64,000 nucleotides of DNA from Opitutaceae bacterium (GTDB lineage: Bacteria > Verrucomicrobiota > Verrucomicrobiia > Opitutales > Opitutaceae), in assembly GCA_016711225.1 (NCBI GenBank), contig JADJTK010000007.1, positions 186,001 to 250,000 of the forward strand. The letters run 5' to 3'. Under the pieces are notes generated by a model. That model was not told the DNA's origin, searched no databases, and saw only the letters and a list, made by a program, of their open reading frames with translations. Positions 25,429 to 33,857 of the stretch are shown here, piece by piece; position 1 is the stretch's first letter, and every line of letters starts with the position of its first letter. Position numbers and translations under genes: made by a program.

Positions 25429-25737
25429 ATGCAACAAAGCATCGACATCGAACTCGAAATGGCCCGGACCTGCTTTGGCGAGCTCACGCTCGAACAACGC
25501 AACCGGCTCCTCGCCTACTACGAATACCCGAGCGACGAAACCTGGGACGATGTGTACAATCTCACGATCATGCCCTACGGCCACATCAACACCGTCTGGC
25601 AGGCCATTTGTGCGATCGATCCCACCTTCCCCACTCGCGGCCCCTGCGTCGACGCCTTTGGTCAACGCCTCGAGCCGTGGCCGCGCATCCCCTCCCCCGA
25701 GATGTTCCGGCAGGCGCTCATTTTCGCGACGCACTGA
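25429..25737 (+). CDS. Hypothetical protein, 102 residues
   Basis: I do not recognise this protein. It is acidic and has no signal peptide or membrane segment. It has a predicted helical start (I-E-L-E-M-A-R-T-C-F-G-E-L-T) and aromatic-rich middle (Y-Y-E-Y-P-S-D-E-T-W-D-D-V-Y). It is flanked by a terminator on each side, so it is probably a single-gene transcript. The clear downstream terminator and the absence of any better frame support it as real. Confidence 0.7.
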   Translation: MQQSIDIELEMARTCFGELTLEQRNRLLAYYEYPSDETWDDVYNLTIMPYGHINTVWQAICAIDPTFPTRGPCVDAFGQRLEPWPRIPSPEMFRQALIFATH

Positions 25738-25770
25738 CCTATTTCCCCAGCATATCGCCAATCCACTCGA

Positions 25771-25803
25771 GGCCGGAGCTCCCCGCTCCGGCCTTTCTCT
25801 TTT
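25771..25803 (+). terminator. Intrinsic terminator after the 102-residue gene
   Basis: Perfect 9-bp stem GGCCGGAGC (25771-25779) with GCTCCGGCC (25785-25793), five-base loop, then a T-rich tail. Confidence 0.88.
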
Positions 25804-25872
25804 CTGTATAGTGCCGTCTTCGCTGACTCAGCCGTGACCAAACACTCGGGCCATCGGGAATAGCGACAGGAG

Positions 25873-26754
25873 CTAAAACAATTCTGGCTGCTCATAACGC
25901 CGCCGCGCGTCCTCGGCGGCCGTGCGCATCTCATATTCCTCCAGCAGTCGCCGCAACTCGGCCACCGCAGGCTGCCCCGCTTCGCTCACCGGCCGCGGTA
26001 GGGCCAAGTTCAGCGTCGTCAATTTCAGGTTGCGCCGCAGGTCAGCGGTTCTGGCCGCGACCATCTCGCGAAAACGCTCCGGCTTGAGCTCCGCGGCATG
26101 CGCGAGCACTCCTTCCAGCGATCCATACGCCTCCAACCAGCGCGCCGCCGTTTTCGGGCCCACCCCTTCAAGCCCGGGAATATTGTCGGAAGTGTCCCCC
26201 ACCAGCGCGAGCAGGTCGGCGATCTGCACCGGCGGCACGCCATACTTCTCCTTCACCCCCGCCGCATCCATCGGCCGCCAGCCTAGCTTGGCATTGGCGG
26301 GCGGTGGCGGAGTCAAAATCCGAATGCGCTCGCCCACGATCTGGGCGAAATCCTTGTCCGCGCTCACGACCAGAACCTCATGCCCCTCCGCTGCGAGCGC
26401 CACCGCCTGCGCCGCGAGCAGATCGTCGCTCTCCACACCGTCGCGCTCGTAACCGATGAACCCCAGCGCGCGCGTCAGTGCCTTGAGCGGATCGATCTGT
26501 TTGCGCAGCGCCTCCGGCATCTCCGCCCGCTGCGCCTTGTATTCCGGCAACAATGCCAACCGATCCTGCGCCCCGCCCAGGTCGAAGAAGACCACGCAGG
26601 CCGCCGGGCGCTCCTGATCGCAGAGCCGCCACAAGGTCTTCACCCAGCCGTGCAGCGCATTGGTCGGAAAACCGTCGGCGCGCGTCAGCTCGGGCACCGC
26701 ATGGAACGCCCGATACGCCAAGTTGTAGCCATCGATGAGGAGCCATTTAGCCAT
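25873..26754 (-). CDS. Stand-alone 5'-3' exonuclease / flap endonuclease
   Basis: 293-residue protein matching the 5' nuclease domain of DNA polymerase I without the polymerase. The acidic metal site is visible in L-L-I-D-G-Y-N-L, G-V-E-S-D-D and V-S-A-D-K-D-F, and the helix-hairpin-helix in G-D-T-S-D-N-I-P-G-L-E-G-V-G-P-K-T-A. Such proteins remove RNA primers or 5' flaps; stand-alone forms include ExoIX/Xni. The start M-A-K-W-L-L-I-D-G puts the first motif at residue 8, as usual. It lies 84 bases from the end of the secretin gene on the same strand. Confidence 0.9.
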   Translation of the reverse strand: MAKWLLIDGYNLAYRAFHAVPELTRADGFPTNALHGWVKTLWRLCDQERPAACVVFFDLGGAQDRLALLPEYKAQRAEMPEALRKQIDPLKALTRALGFIGYERDGVESDDLLAAQAVALAAEGHEVLVVSADKDFAQIVGERIRILTPPPPANAKLGWRPMDAAGVKEKYGVPPVQIADLLALVGDTSDNIPGLEGVGPKTAARWLEAYGSLEGVLAHAAELKPERFREMVAARTADLRRNLKLTTLNLALPRPVSEAGQPAVAELRRLLEEYEMRTAAEDARRRYEQPELF

Positions 26755-26838
26755 CCCTTGACTGTGCGGCCCGGCAACGAAAAGAGAAGCCCGGCTTTCG
26801 GCTGCGCGGACACGATCCTGCGCGTCCGCGGCGGCGCA

Positions 26839-28797
26839 TCAATGCGCCGCAGGGGCCTCGACAACCTTGAGCGCCGATGCAGCCCCGGGGCGCCCCATCA
26901 ACCGCTGCGGCCCGCCGCCCGGGCTCACCAAGCTGGCCGTGACGAAGATCAACAGATTGCGTTTGGCCGCGCCCTCGCCCCGCGACCGGAACAAGCGGCC
27001 CACCGCCGGCAGATCGCCCAGCAGGGGCACCTTGTCATTCACCTTGCGCGTCTCCTCCCGAGTGAGGCCGCCCATCACCAGCGTGGCTCCATCCCACAAG
27101 GTCACCCGCGTGGTCACCTCCCGCCGTGAAAAGATCGGTTGATAGAAACCCGAGGGGATCGTGACTGTGCGCCCCCCGGCCACCGCCAAGCTCGATCCGC
27201 CATACTCCACAAACCCCTCGAATTCGGTAACCACAGGATGAAGATCAAGGGTGATGCTCTGCTCGTCCTCCTCCACCGTCGGGGTAACCTCCAGCTCCAC
27301 CCCCACGTTCTCCGTCGCGAAGTCCTGCGGTGTGCCCGCCGTGATCGTCACACCGGCGGAGCCCGAGTCGCTGGACCCGCTCTGCCCCACTTGGCTCTGG
27401 ATCTGACCGTACTGTCTGGGGTAACGCAGTTGCTGCGCCACGGTGATGCTAGCCGGATGCCCCGAAAGCACGGTGATGCGTGGCGCACTGAGCAGGTCAC
27501 TGCCGTGTTTCTGCGAGAGCGCGCGAATCGTCGCGTTTACATCAAACTCTCCAATCAATCCGCTGATCTGGGCCAGCGGCGTAACGCCCACACCCAGCGG
27601 CACCACTCCCGGCAACGCCGGCGCGCCCATCTGGGCCACCGCCTCCCCGTCGATCAGGACCGCGCTGCCGGTCTGGCTGCCGCCAAACGCCGCCGCCACG
27701 CTGCGATTCGCCGTGGCGTACCGTTCCCGCGGCAATCCCGTCACCGGATCAACCCGACGGGAGGCGCCCCAGTCGATCCCCAGCTCCTCGAGCGCGCCGT
27801 CCTCGACCTCGATGAACTTCGCCTCGATCTCCACCTGCCGCACCGCAGCGTAGCGTGCAAGGATCGTGCGGATGCGAGCGAGATTGCGCGCCGTCTGGGT
27901 CACCAAAATCGCCGACCCGTCGAACACCAGGCTGCCACCCTCCACCCCGTCGAAACGCACGCCGGCCTGCTGTAGGAATTCGCGCAGCGCCGCATTCTCA
28001 CTGCGTCGGGCAATGGCCTCCTCCGGCGCCGCCCCCTTGCCGCCGCCCACCGGTGCGCCACCGGCGACCATGCGCGCCACCACCGCCCGTGACACCGGCA
28101 GCACCTCCGTTGCGAGGGCCGAGTGCTCGCCGCCGGGGCGCACCACCACCGCCTCCGCCTGCACCTCGTAGCCATAGCCCACCGACTCGGTGAGGTAGTC
28201 CAGCACCCGACGCAGGGACAGTTGCCGCACCTCCAAGCTCACCGCCGGACTGGCCTTTGCCGGGTCCAACAAGACCAGGTTCACCCCGCGACGCCCGTCG
28301 CCCGTATCGATTTCCGCAGTCAGTCCGGCCAACGTCGCCAACGCCCCGCCCAGGCTCGCGCCGGAGAAACTCACCTCGGGCAGGACGATGGCATCAAGCT
28401 TGTGCTCCAGCGTCGACTCCGCCCCGCGAGCCGCGGCCTCCCGTGGCGCGTTCGCACCCGCCATCGGACGCCGCCACGCCGCCTCCACCTCGGCCACCAT
28501 CTCGGCGCGCGTGCGCCAACGCTCGGCCCGCCCCTGCCGTTCGATGCGGGCGAGAAACGTCGCCGCGTCCGCGTTGTCCGGATCCAATGTCGCCACCTGC
28601 CGGAAGGTCGCCGCGGCGGCTTCGCTCTCGCCAGCCAGAAACTGGCAACGCGCCCGCGTCACTAATGCCTCCACCTCCGGCAACGCAGCTTCACCCGCCC
28701 CGCCGGCGCCAAGCCAGAAGGCTACGCTGCCCGCCACGACGAACCGCCGGCCCCAGCCGGCGATCCGCTCCAAGATCCCCGCATGTGTTGTTTGCAT
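26839..28797 (-). CDS. Secretin of a type IV pilus / type II secretion system
   Basis: 652-residue outer-membrane secretin. The order is signal peptide or N-terminal membrane segment (15-37), TPR-like helices (about 40-105), a short STN/N1-like domain with L-R-R-V-L-D-Y-L-T-E, a secretin N-domain, and the C-terminal secretin barrel ending V-P-L-L-G-D-L-P-A-V-G-R-L-F. An N-terminal TPR plus secretin is the layout of Akkermansia Amuc_1098. It is the last of three genes, 10 bases after the Amuc_1100-like gene, so it should form the outer-membrane pore for the pilus fibre. Confidence 0.88.
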   Translation of the reverse strand: MQTTHAGILERIAGWGRRFVVAGSVAFWLGAGGAGEAALPEVEALVTRARCQFLAGESEAAAATFRQVATLDPDNADAATFLARIERQGRAERWRTRAEMVAEVEAAWRRPMAGANAPREAAARGAESTLEHKLDAIVLPEVSFSGASLGGALATLAGLTAEIDTGDGRRGVNLVLLDPAKASPAVSLEVRQLSLRRVLDYLTESVGYGYEVQAEAVVVRPGGEHSALATEVLPVSRAVVARMVAGGAPVGGGKGAAPEEAIARRSENAALREFLQQAGVRFDGVEGGSLVFDGSAILVTQTARNLARIRTILARYAAVRQVEIEAKFIEVEDGALEELGIDWGASRRVDPVTGLPRERYATANRSVAAAFGGSQTGSAVLIDGEAVAQMGAPALPGVVPLGVGVTPLAQISGLIGEFDVNATIRALSQKHGSDLLSAPRITVLSGHPASITVAQQLRYPRQYGQIQSQVGQSGSSDSGSAGVTITAGTPQDFATENVGVELEVTPTVEEDEQSITLDLHPVVTEFEGFVEYGGSSLAVAGGRTVTIPSGFYQPIFSRREVTTRVTLWDGATLVMGGLTREETRKVNDKVPLLGDLPAVGRLFRSRGEGAAKRNLLIFVTASLVSPGGGPQRLMGRPGAASALKVVEAPAAH

Positions 28798-28807
28798 GGA
28801 AATTCCC

Positions 28808-30253
28808 TCACCTCGCTGTCAGCTCCAACCTGAGCGTCCCCGCCGTCTCAGCCTGCTCGCCCAGCCGTATGAGCACCACCGAAGCCGGCATCTCCCCGAT
28901 CTCGCCGATCCGATAGTCGTTCGCCCCCACTCGTACCGTGGCCCCGGCTACTCCCTCGACCCGCGAGCCGCTGCCTCCCTCGCGCAGCACCACCGCCAAC
29001 TCGGCCCCGGGGGACGGCACCCCTGCGCGCAGCCACCGTTCCTCCGCGTCGGGCCCGAGCAACTTTGCCTCGGCGACCTGCTCGCCGCCCGGAGCCCGGA
29101 CCAACCGCCACTGGGCAACGCTGATCGCCCCCTTCTCATCACGCTCACCCTGGCGCAACCGCACCGTGCGCCCCGCCCACGTATCCTCCAGGACCACCCA
29201 ACCATGATCGTCGACCGTCCTTCCCCCATGCCCGACCAGCCGCCAGCGGTACGGCAGGCGGCGCACCTCCACCAGCTCCAATTCGCCATCGCGCCGAGCC
29301 GCCAGCCCGGCTTCCCCGCCCGCCAACGCCCACCCATGCCGCTCCCTGGAATACTCTATCCTTGGCGAGTCAAACACCTCGAAACACCAGTCCGCGCCAG
29401 TTGACTGCACCCGCGGAGCCGGCCACAACGGCACCAGCGCCACTGCCCCGCCGACTGCGCCCAACGCAACCGTCGGCGACAACAGTTCCAGCATCAGAGT
29501 GAAGCGCGTCCCCGACGGGCCGCCCGAGCGTCGCTCGTCGGCCAATACCGACTCGGCCCGCACCTCACGCACCACCACCGGCCGCGCCAACCCCGCCAGC
29601 GCGGGAAGATAGCGTCGCAGGCAGCCCGTATCACCGACAAAGGCCAACCGGCAAGGGATGGAATCGACCAGCCCGGGCACACCCAAGGAGGGCCGCGGGG
29701 GAGCCCGCGCCACGGCCTCCTCGCCGCACCAGACCCCTGCGAGCGAGCGAGGGCGCGCCACCCACAACGCCTCCAACAACGGCTCCACTCCGATCCGTTG
29801 CCCCCAAACAACAGCTACAGACTCCAGTGCCGGCCCCTCCCGGGCGTAGCGCCCGAAGCCGAACCGCTCGTCCGCCGTCACGATCACGCCCGCTTGCGCG
29901 GCCCGCGTCCGCTGGCGCTCCACAAAGGCCGCAAGGTCCGCATAAGCCTCGAGCCGACCGGTTGGCATCGGCGGGGCGGCCTCACCCCCGGCCGCGTTGC
30001 CGAAGACCTCCGCCAATACCCGGCCCCGTTCGATTCGGAGAGTCTCTGCTTCCACCACCGCCGCCCCATTGGCCGCGGCACTCGCAGCCGCCAACTCCCG
30101 CTGGCTGCGCTCCAGCGCCCGTCCGGCCCGCCGCCACAACGCATACTCGCCACCAAGCGCCAGCACCGCGGCCAACGCCAAGGTGGTGGCCGCCCCCATC
30201 CCGGCAAAGAAGATCGGATACCGTTGCACCCGGCAAAGGAGCTCCGGGTTCAT
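28808..30253 (-). CDS. Amuc_1100-like pilus assembly protein with extra C-terminal domain
   Basis: 481-residue membrane-anchored protein from ATG 30253, chosen because it overlaps the pilMN stop (ATGA at 30250-30253). It has a short cytoplasmic start (M-N-P-E-L-L-C-R-V-Q-R), a membrane segment at about 13-34 and a coiled coil at about 38-82. Residues about 95-275 follow the Amuc_1100/PilO-like plan (E-A-Y-A-D-L-A-A-F-V-E, A-G-V-I-V-T, I-P-C-R-L-A-F-V-G-D, F-T-L-M-L-E-L-L). Residues about 280-481 are a beta-rich domain not in Amuc_1100; it may equal Amuc_1099, the adjacent Akkermansia gene. The likely site is the inner membrane, linking PilMN to the secretin. Confidence 0.7.
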   Translation of the reverse strand: MNPELLCRVQRYPIFFAGMGAATTLALAAVLALGGEYALWRRAGRALERSQRELAAASAAANGAAVVEAETLRIERGRVLAEVFGNAAGGEAAPPMPTGRLEAYADLAAFVERQRTRAAQAGVIVTADERFGFGRYAREGPALESVAVVWGQRIGVEPLLEALWVARPRSLAGVWCGEEAVARAPPRPSLGVPGLVDSIPCRLAFVGDTGCLRRYLPALAGLARPVVVREVRAESVLADERRSGGPSGTRFTLMLELLSPTVALGAVGGAVALVPLWPAPRVQSTGADWCFEVFDSPRIEYSRERHGWALAGGEAGLAARRDGELELVEVRRLPYRWRLVGHGGRTVDDHGWVVLEDTWAGRTVRLRQGERDEKGAISVAQWRLVRAPGGEQVAEAKLLGPDAEERWLRAGVPSPGAELAVVLREGGSGSRVEGVAGATVRVGANDYRIGEIGEMPASVVLIRLGEQAETAGTLRLELTAR

Positions 30254-31794
30254 AGCGGGGCCTCCGGGTTCATCACCACCGTGCACCCGAACCGCAGCAG
30301 TCCCGGCTGCGAGTCGTCGAATCGCTCCTCCTCCACTGCCGCAACAAAACGCGAAGCCAGCAGGCTTGCGCGCAGTTGCCGGACCCGGCCCAACGGATCC
30401 TGGCCTGCTCGCCGCAGCACGCAACCGGTCACCGCCATCCGCAGCGCCTCGGCCGGCCGGTCGCTCCCGCCGCCCGCTGCTGGGGCCGGTGGGCGCATCG
30501 CCAACGAGTCCAGCCACAAGTCCTCCACCACCCCGAGCCGCTCCTGCAGATCGACCAGCCACTCAACCCATCCGGTGCGCGCTGCGCGGATCGCAGCCAG
30601 CCCCTCCAATTGTTGACGCAACAAAGTCCGCTCACGCTCCCCCTCCCGCTGCGCCTTCTCGGCCACGCGTTGGGGCACCAGGCGCGCCGCCACCACCTCG
30701 CCCTCCCGGAGCAGCCCCAGGCGCTCCTGCCGCAACCAGACCAACAACACCAGAAGAAGCACCGTCGTCGCCGCCGCCATCACCGCCCACCGGCCCCGTG
30801 AGCCCCGGAACCGATTCTCCCGCACGCGAGCCGGAGGCAGCAAATCGATCCCAGGCTTCTCGCGCGCGGCCAACACCAGCCCCACAACCACCCCCATCTG
30901 TGCCGCCGCCGTATCCGCTCCACTGGCGCGCCCGCCCAGCCGCACCCGCCGCAGCGCATCAAAACTGTTCACCCGCACCCCCGCCCGCGCTGCCAGCAAA
31001 GCGACCGCCTCCGCCCCAGCGCCGTCGTCGCCCCCTAGAAAGACGTCGGCCTCCTCCCGCTCCACCCCGGCCGCAGGCTCGCCGCCCAACAAACGGGCAA
31101 TCTCCACGGCCACCCGATCCACCCACGCGACGACCGGGGACGCGACCGCCGCCGCCTCCGGCATACCCGATTGCGGCAAGGCCAGTTCGCGTACCGGAAG
31201 GTGCACCACGCCGGGCAGGCCGACCAGACGCATAGCGACGTCGCCTCGCTCCACCCGCACCAGCAGCGCGGTGCTGCCATCGATCCACACAACCACCGCC
31301 GGCCCGGCACGATCGGGATAGTTGTGGCGCAGGGCGTGCACCAGAGCCCACCCCGTCGGGACAATCCGGTTCACCATCAGCCCGCACCGTTCGATCCCGG
31401 CACAGAGCTCCTCGGCCACGGCGAGCTTCATCACCGCGACCACTTCTCGCTCCGCCGGGCCGGCCGCCGCTGGGGTATGAGACCAGGCCACCTCCCCCCA
31501 CGCGCGTCCCACCAGCTGCTCGGCCTCGAAGCGGATCACCTGGGCGCGCTGCTCGCCGGCCACCGCCGGCACGGCAACCGCCTTGATCAGGGTCCGGTGC
31601 GCCGAAGGAGCCACCACGACAGGGCCGGGCAGCGCCCAACGCGGCGCCTGCATCCGCTCCGCGTCCGTCCCTGTCTCCACCGGGGCGCAGATGGCACGGT
31701 CCAACAACACCAGGTCGCCATCGGGTGTGAGGTCGAAGGCTCCGATAACGCTCCTCCTGGCACCACAATCAAGGGCCACAGAACGAGCTCGCAT
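30250..31794 (-). CDS. PilM-PilN fusion protein
   Basis: 514 residues. Residues 1-310 form an actin-like PilM domain (L-D-C-G-A-R-R-S-V-I-G near the start, V-W-I-D-G-S-T-A at the second phosphate loop). Residues about 315-514 are PilN: the cytoplasmic motif G-I-D-L-L-P-P-A-R-V-R-E-N, a membrane segment at about 336-354, a coiled coil, and a periplasmic L-V-D-L-Q-E-R-L domain. In proteobacteria PilM binds the free N-terminal tail of a separate PilN; here the two are covalently joined, so the interface is built in. It is first of the three-gene operon. Confidence 0.8.
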   Translation of the reverse strand: MRARSVALDCGARRSVIGAFDLTPDGDLVLLDRAICAPVETGTDAERMQAPRWALPGPVVVAPSAHRTLIKAVAVPAVAGEQRAQVIRFEAEQLVGRAWGEVAWSHTPAAAGPAEREVVAVMKLAVAEELCAGIERCGLMVNRIVPTGWALVHALRHNYPDRAGPAVVVWIDGSTALLVRVERGDVAMRLVGLPGVVHLPVRELALPQSGMPEAAAVASPVVAWVDRVAVEIARLLGGEPAAGVEREEADVFLGGDDGAGAEAVALLAARAGVRVNSFDALRRVRLGGRASGADTAAAQMGVVVGLVLAAREKPGIDLLPPARVRENRFRGSRGRWAVMAAATTVLLLVLLVWLRQERLGLLREGEVVAARLVPQRVAEKAQREGERERTLLRQQLEGLAAIRAARTGWVEWLVDLQERLGVVEDLWLDSLAMRPPAPAAGGGSDRPAEALRMAVTGCVLRRAGQDPLGRVRQLRASLLASRFVAAVEEERFDDSQPGLLRFGCTVVMNPEAPL

Positions 31795-31973
31795 AAATGG
31801 TATGCGGGGGACGGCTTAAGTTTTCCTCTACTTGCTTTCCGGCAAGGTCAATCTCGCCTCCGGCGCGATTCCTGTTGTTGTGCACGCAAGACCGGCGCTG
31901 CCCCATTCCGCCTCAACGGCTGAGGCTTCCGGCCGCGCCCGACAGTCGCCAACCGGACCTCTGGTTTCCCAGA

Positions 31974-32009
31974 AGATAAAAGAGGCGCGGGGCAGATGCC
32001 GCGCGCCTC
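31974..32009 (-). terminator. Intrinsic terminator after the ammonium transporter gene
   Basis: 8-bp stem (31982-31989 with 32002-32009) followed on the minus strand by a T-rich run (complement of 31974-31981). It lies 52 bases past the amt stop codon. The rest of the 267-base space up to the pilus operon shows no gene. Confidence 0.8.
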
Positions 32010-32061
32010 CTATCGTCCCCGGGGGCGGCAAAAACCGGCTCCCCGGCCCCACGATTCCACG

Positions 32062-33508
32062 TCAGTCGAGGATGTAGCCTTCCTCGCCGTGTTCGGCGAC
32101 ATCGAGCCCCACCGTCTCCACTTCGGCATCCACGCGCAGCCCGCCCATGAGCCAGCCAACAACCTTGGCCAAGACCAGTGTGCACCCCACCGACCAGACC
32201 AGCACCAACCCGCCGGCCTTGAGCTGCTCGAGCCAGAGCGTCCGGCCCACGAGCGCGGCGATCGGGCCGACTCCGAGATTCGGATTCACGGCAGTCGTGG
32301 CGTACACCCCGGCCAGGATCGTGCCAATGGTGCCGCCCACGGCATGGACACCGAAGGTGTCGAGGGAGTCGTCGTAGCGGAACTTCGACTTGAGGAAATT
32401 GCAGGCGAAATAGGTGGACCCGCCCGCGACCAGGCCGATGAGCACGGCGTTGCCGGCGGTGACGAAGCCGCTCGCCGGAGTGATCGTGGCCAGACCGGCC
32501 ACCGCGCCCGAGCAAAAACCGAGCACGCTGGGTTTGCCGCGCATGAGGTACTCGAGGGCCGGCCACATGAAGCAGCCCGCCCCGGCGGCCAGTGTGGTGG
32601 TGACAAAGGCGTTGACCGCCACCCCGTCGGCGGCGACGGCGCTGCCTGCGTTGAAGCCGTACCAGCCGGCCCACAGCATGCCCGTGCCGACCATACAAAA
32701 GACCATGCTGTGCGGGGGCATGTGCTCCGTTGCCATGGCCGCGCCGGCGGCCCAGGACGATGCACAGCGCCAACGCACTCCAGCCGGAAGTCATATGCAC
32801 GACGATACCGCCGGCGAAGTCGATGGCCTTGATGGCGGAGTCGGGGTTGAAGAGCCCGTTCATCCAGCCGCCATAGCCCCAGACCATGTGGGCCACCGGG
32901 AAATAGACGACAAAGAGCCAGAGCACGCTGAAGAGCATCACGGCCTTGAACTTCATGCGCTCGGCGATGGCGCCGATGATGAGGGCCGGGGTGATGATCG
33001 CGAACATGAGCTGGTAGACCGCAAAGAGGCTGTGCGAAACCCACTGCGAATAGTCCGCGTTGGGCGCGATGCCGACGTCGGCCAGGAACAAATGGGAGAG
33101 CCCCCCGAGCACGGCGTTGCCGCGGCCGAAGGTGAGGCTGTAGCCACACGCCCACCAGAGGATGGTGACCACGCCGGCCAAACCAAGGCACTGGGCGAGG
33201 ATCGAAAGCACGTTCTTGCGGCGCACCAGACCGCCATAGAAAAGCGCCAGGCCGGGCAAGGTCATGAAAAGCACCAACGCGGCGCTGGTCATCATCCAGG
33301 CGCTATGGCCTGGGCCGGGGCCAGCGACGCGCGACTGCGCCACTCCATCGGTAGAGCGAGGGGCGTTGTTCATATAGGCCTCGATATCGCCGAGGCGCTG
33401 TTCAACCGTCGGCGCGGGCAGAGCGGGAACAGGCTCGGCGGCCGCTGCGACTACGGAGGGCAGGAAACAGCCAGCCACAAGGACCAGCGTAAGCAGGAGG
33501 GACTTCAT
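32062..33508 (-). pseudogene. amt: Ammonium transporter, interrupted by a +1 frameshift
   Basis: Amt/MEP-type ammonium channel, read in two frames. It starts M-K-S-L-L-L with a signal peptide and short periplasmic segment, then about eleven membrane helices. The N-terminal frame runs to L-C-I-V-L-G-R-R-R-G-H-G; the C-terminal frame resumes at T-E-H-M-P-P-H-S-M. Removing one A near 32739-32742 restores the expected sequence. The pore twin His are present (V-V-H-M-T-S-G-W and F-G-V-H-A-V-G-G), so the rest looks functional. Homologues import ammonium and are controlled by PII; no glnK is nearby. A sequencing error is as likely as a true mutation. Confidence 0.85.
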
Positions 33509-33857
33509 GATTGGGCAGGAGAAAAAGCCGGAGCCCCGCACCAAACAGGCCGAGGTCCACCGCAAGGGGACGGCAGACACCTACCGCCCCGGGTGGCGCG
33601 CCGTCGGGGTGACAGCAGGCCGAACCCAAAGCAGCAGCGACCGGTCGGCGCAAAACGACCAGCTGAAGACAACAAATGGAGTCCTCGCAACAGCCGATTC
33701 CGGGCCAGTTCGGCGCCGATTTTGCAGCATGAAATGTTTTCAAGCGAACCTCTGCGCAAGCCGTCGCGCCTCCCTCCAAGCCCCGCGCCTCCCAGGGCGA
33801 TCGACGCCTGATGCCGCGCACCCAGAACACGATCATCCCGCCATTGAGGGCGCCGCC
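33509..33857. other. Intergenic region upstream of amt
   Basis: 349 bases between the amt start and the end of the NtrC-family gene, both on the minus strand. No gene is convincing. It should hold the amt promoter; the most AT-rich part is 33715-33745. Only a weak sigma-54-like arrangement was seen (GC-N10-CC on the plus strand at 33538-33551), which I do not rely on. Confidence 0.5.

Noticed and set aside
29841..29855. Copy of the palindromic element in the Amuc_1100-like gene
   Set aside because: The 15-base core is identical but the flanks do not match, and the encoded stretch fits the domain without an insert; it may be chance.
28808..30562. Longer 584-residue form of the Amuc_1100-like protein
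   Set aside because: The first 103 residues overlap the PilM-PilN coding region and are low-complexity; the ATG at 30253 overlaps the upstream stop and precedes a normal membrane segment.
33538..33551. Possible sigma-54 promoter for amt (GC-N10-CC on the plus strand)
   Set aside because: Only the GG/GC spacing fits; the TGGCAC and TTGC contexts do not, and such spacing is common by chance in GC-rich DNA.
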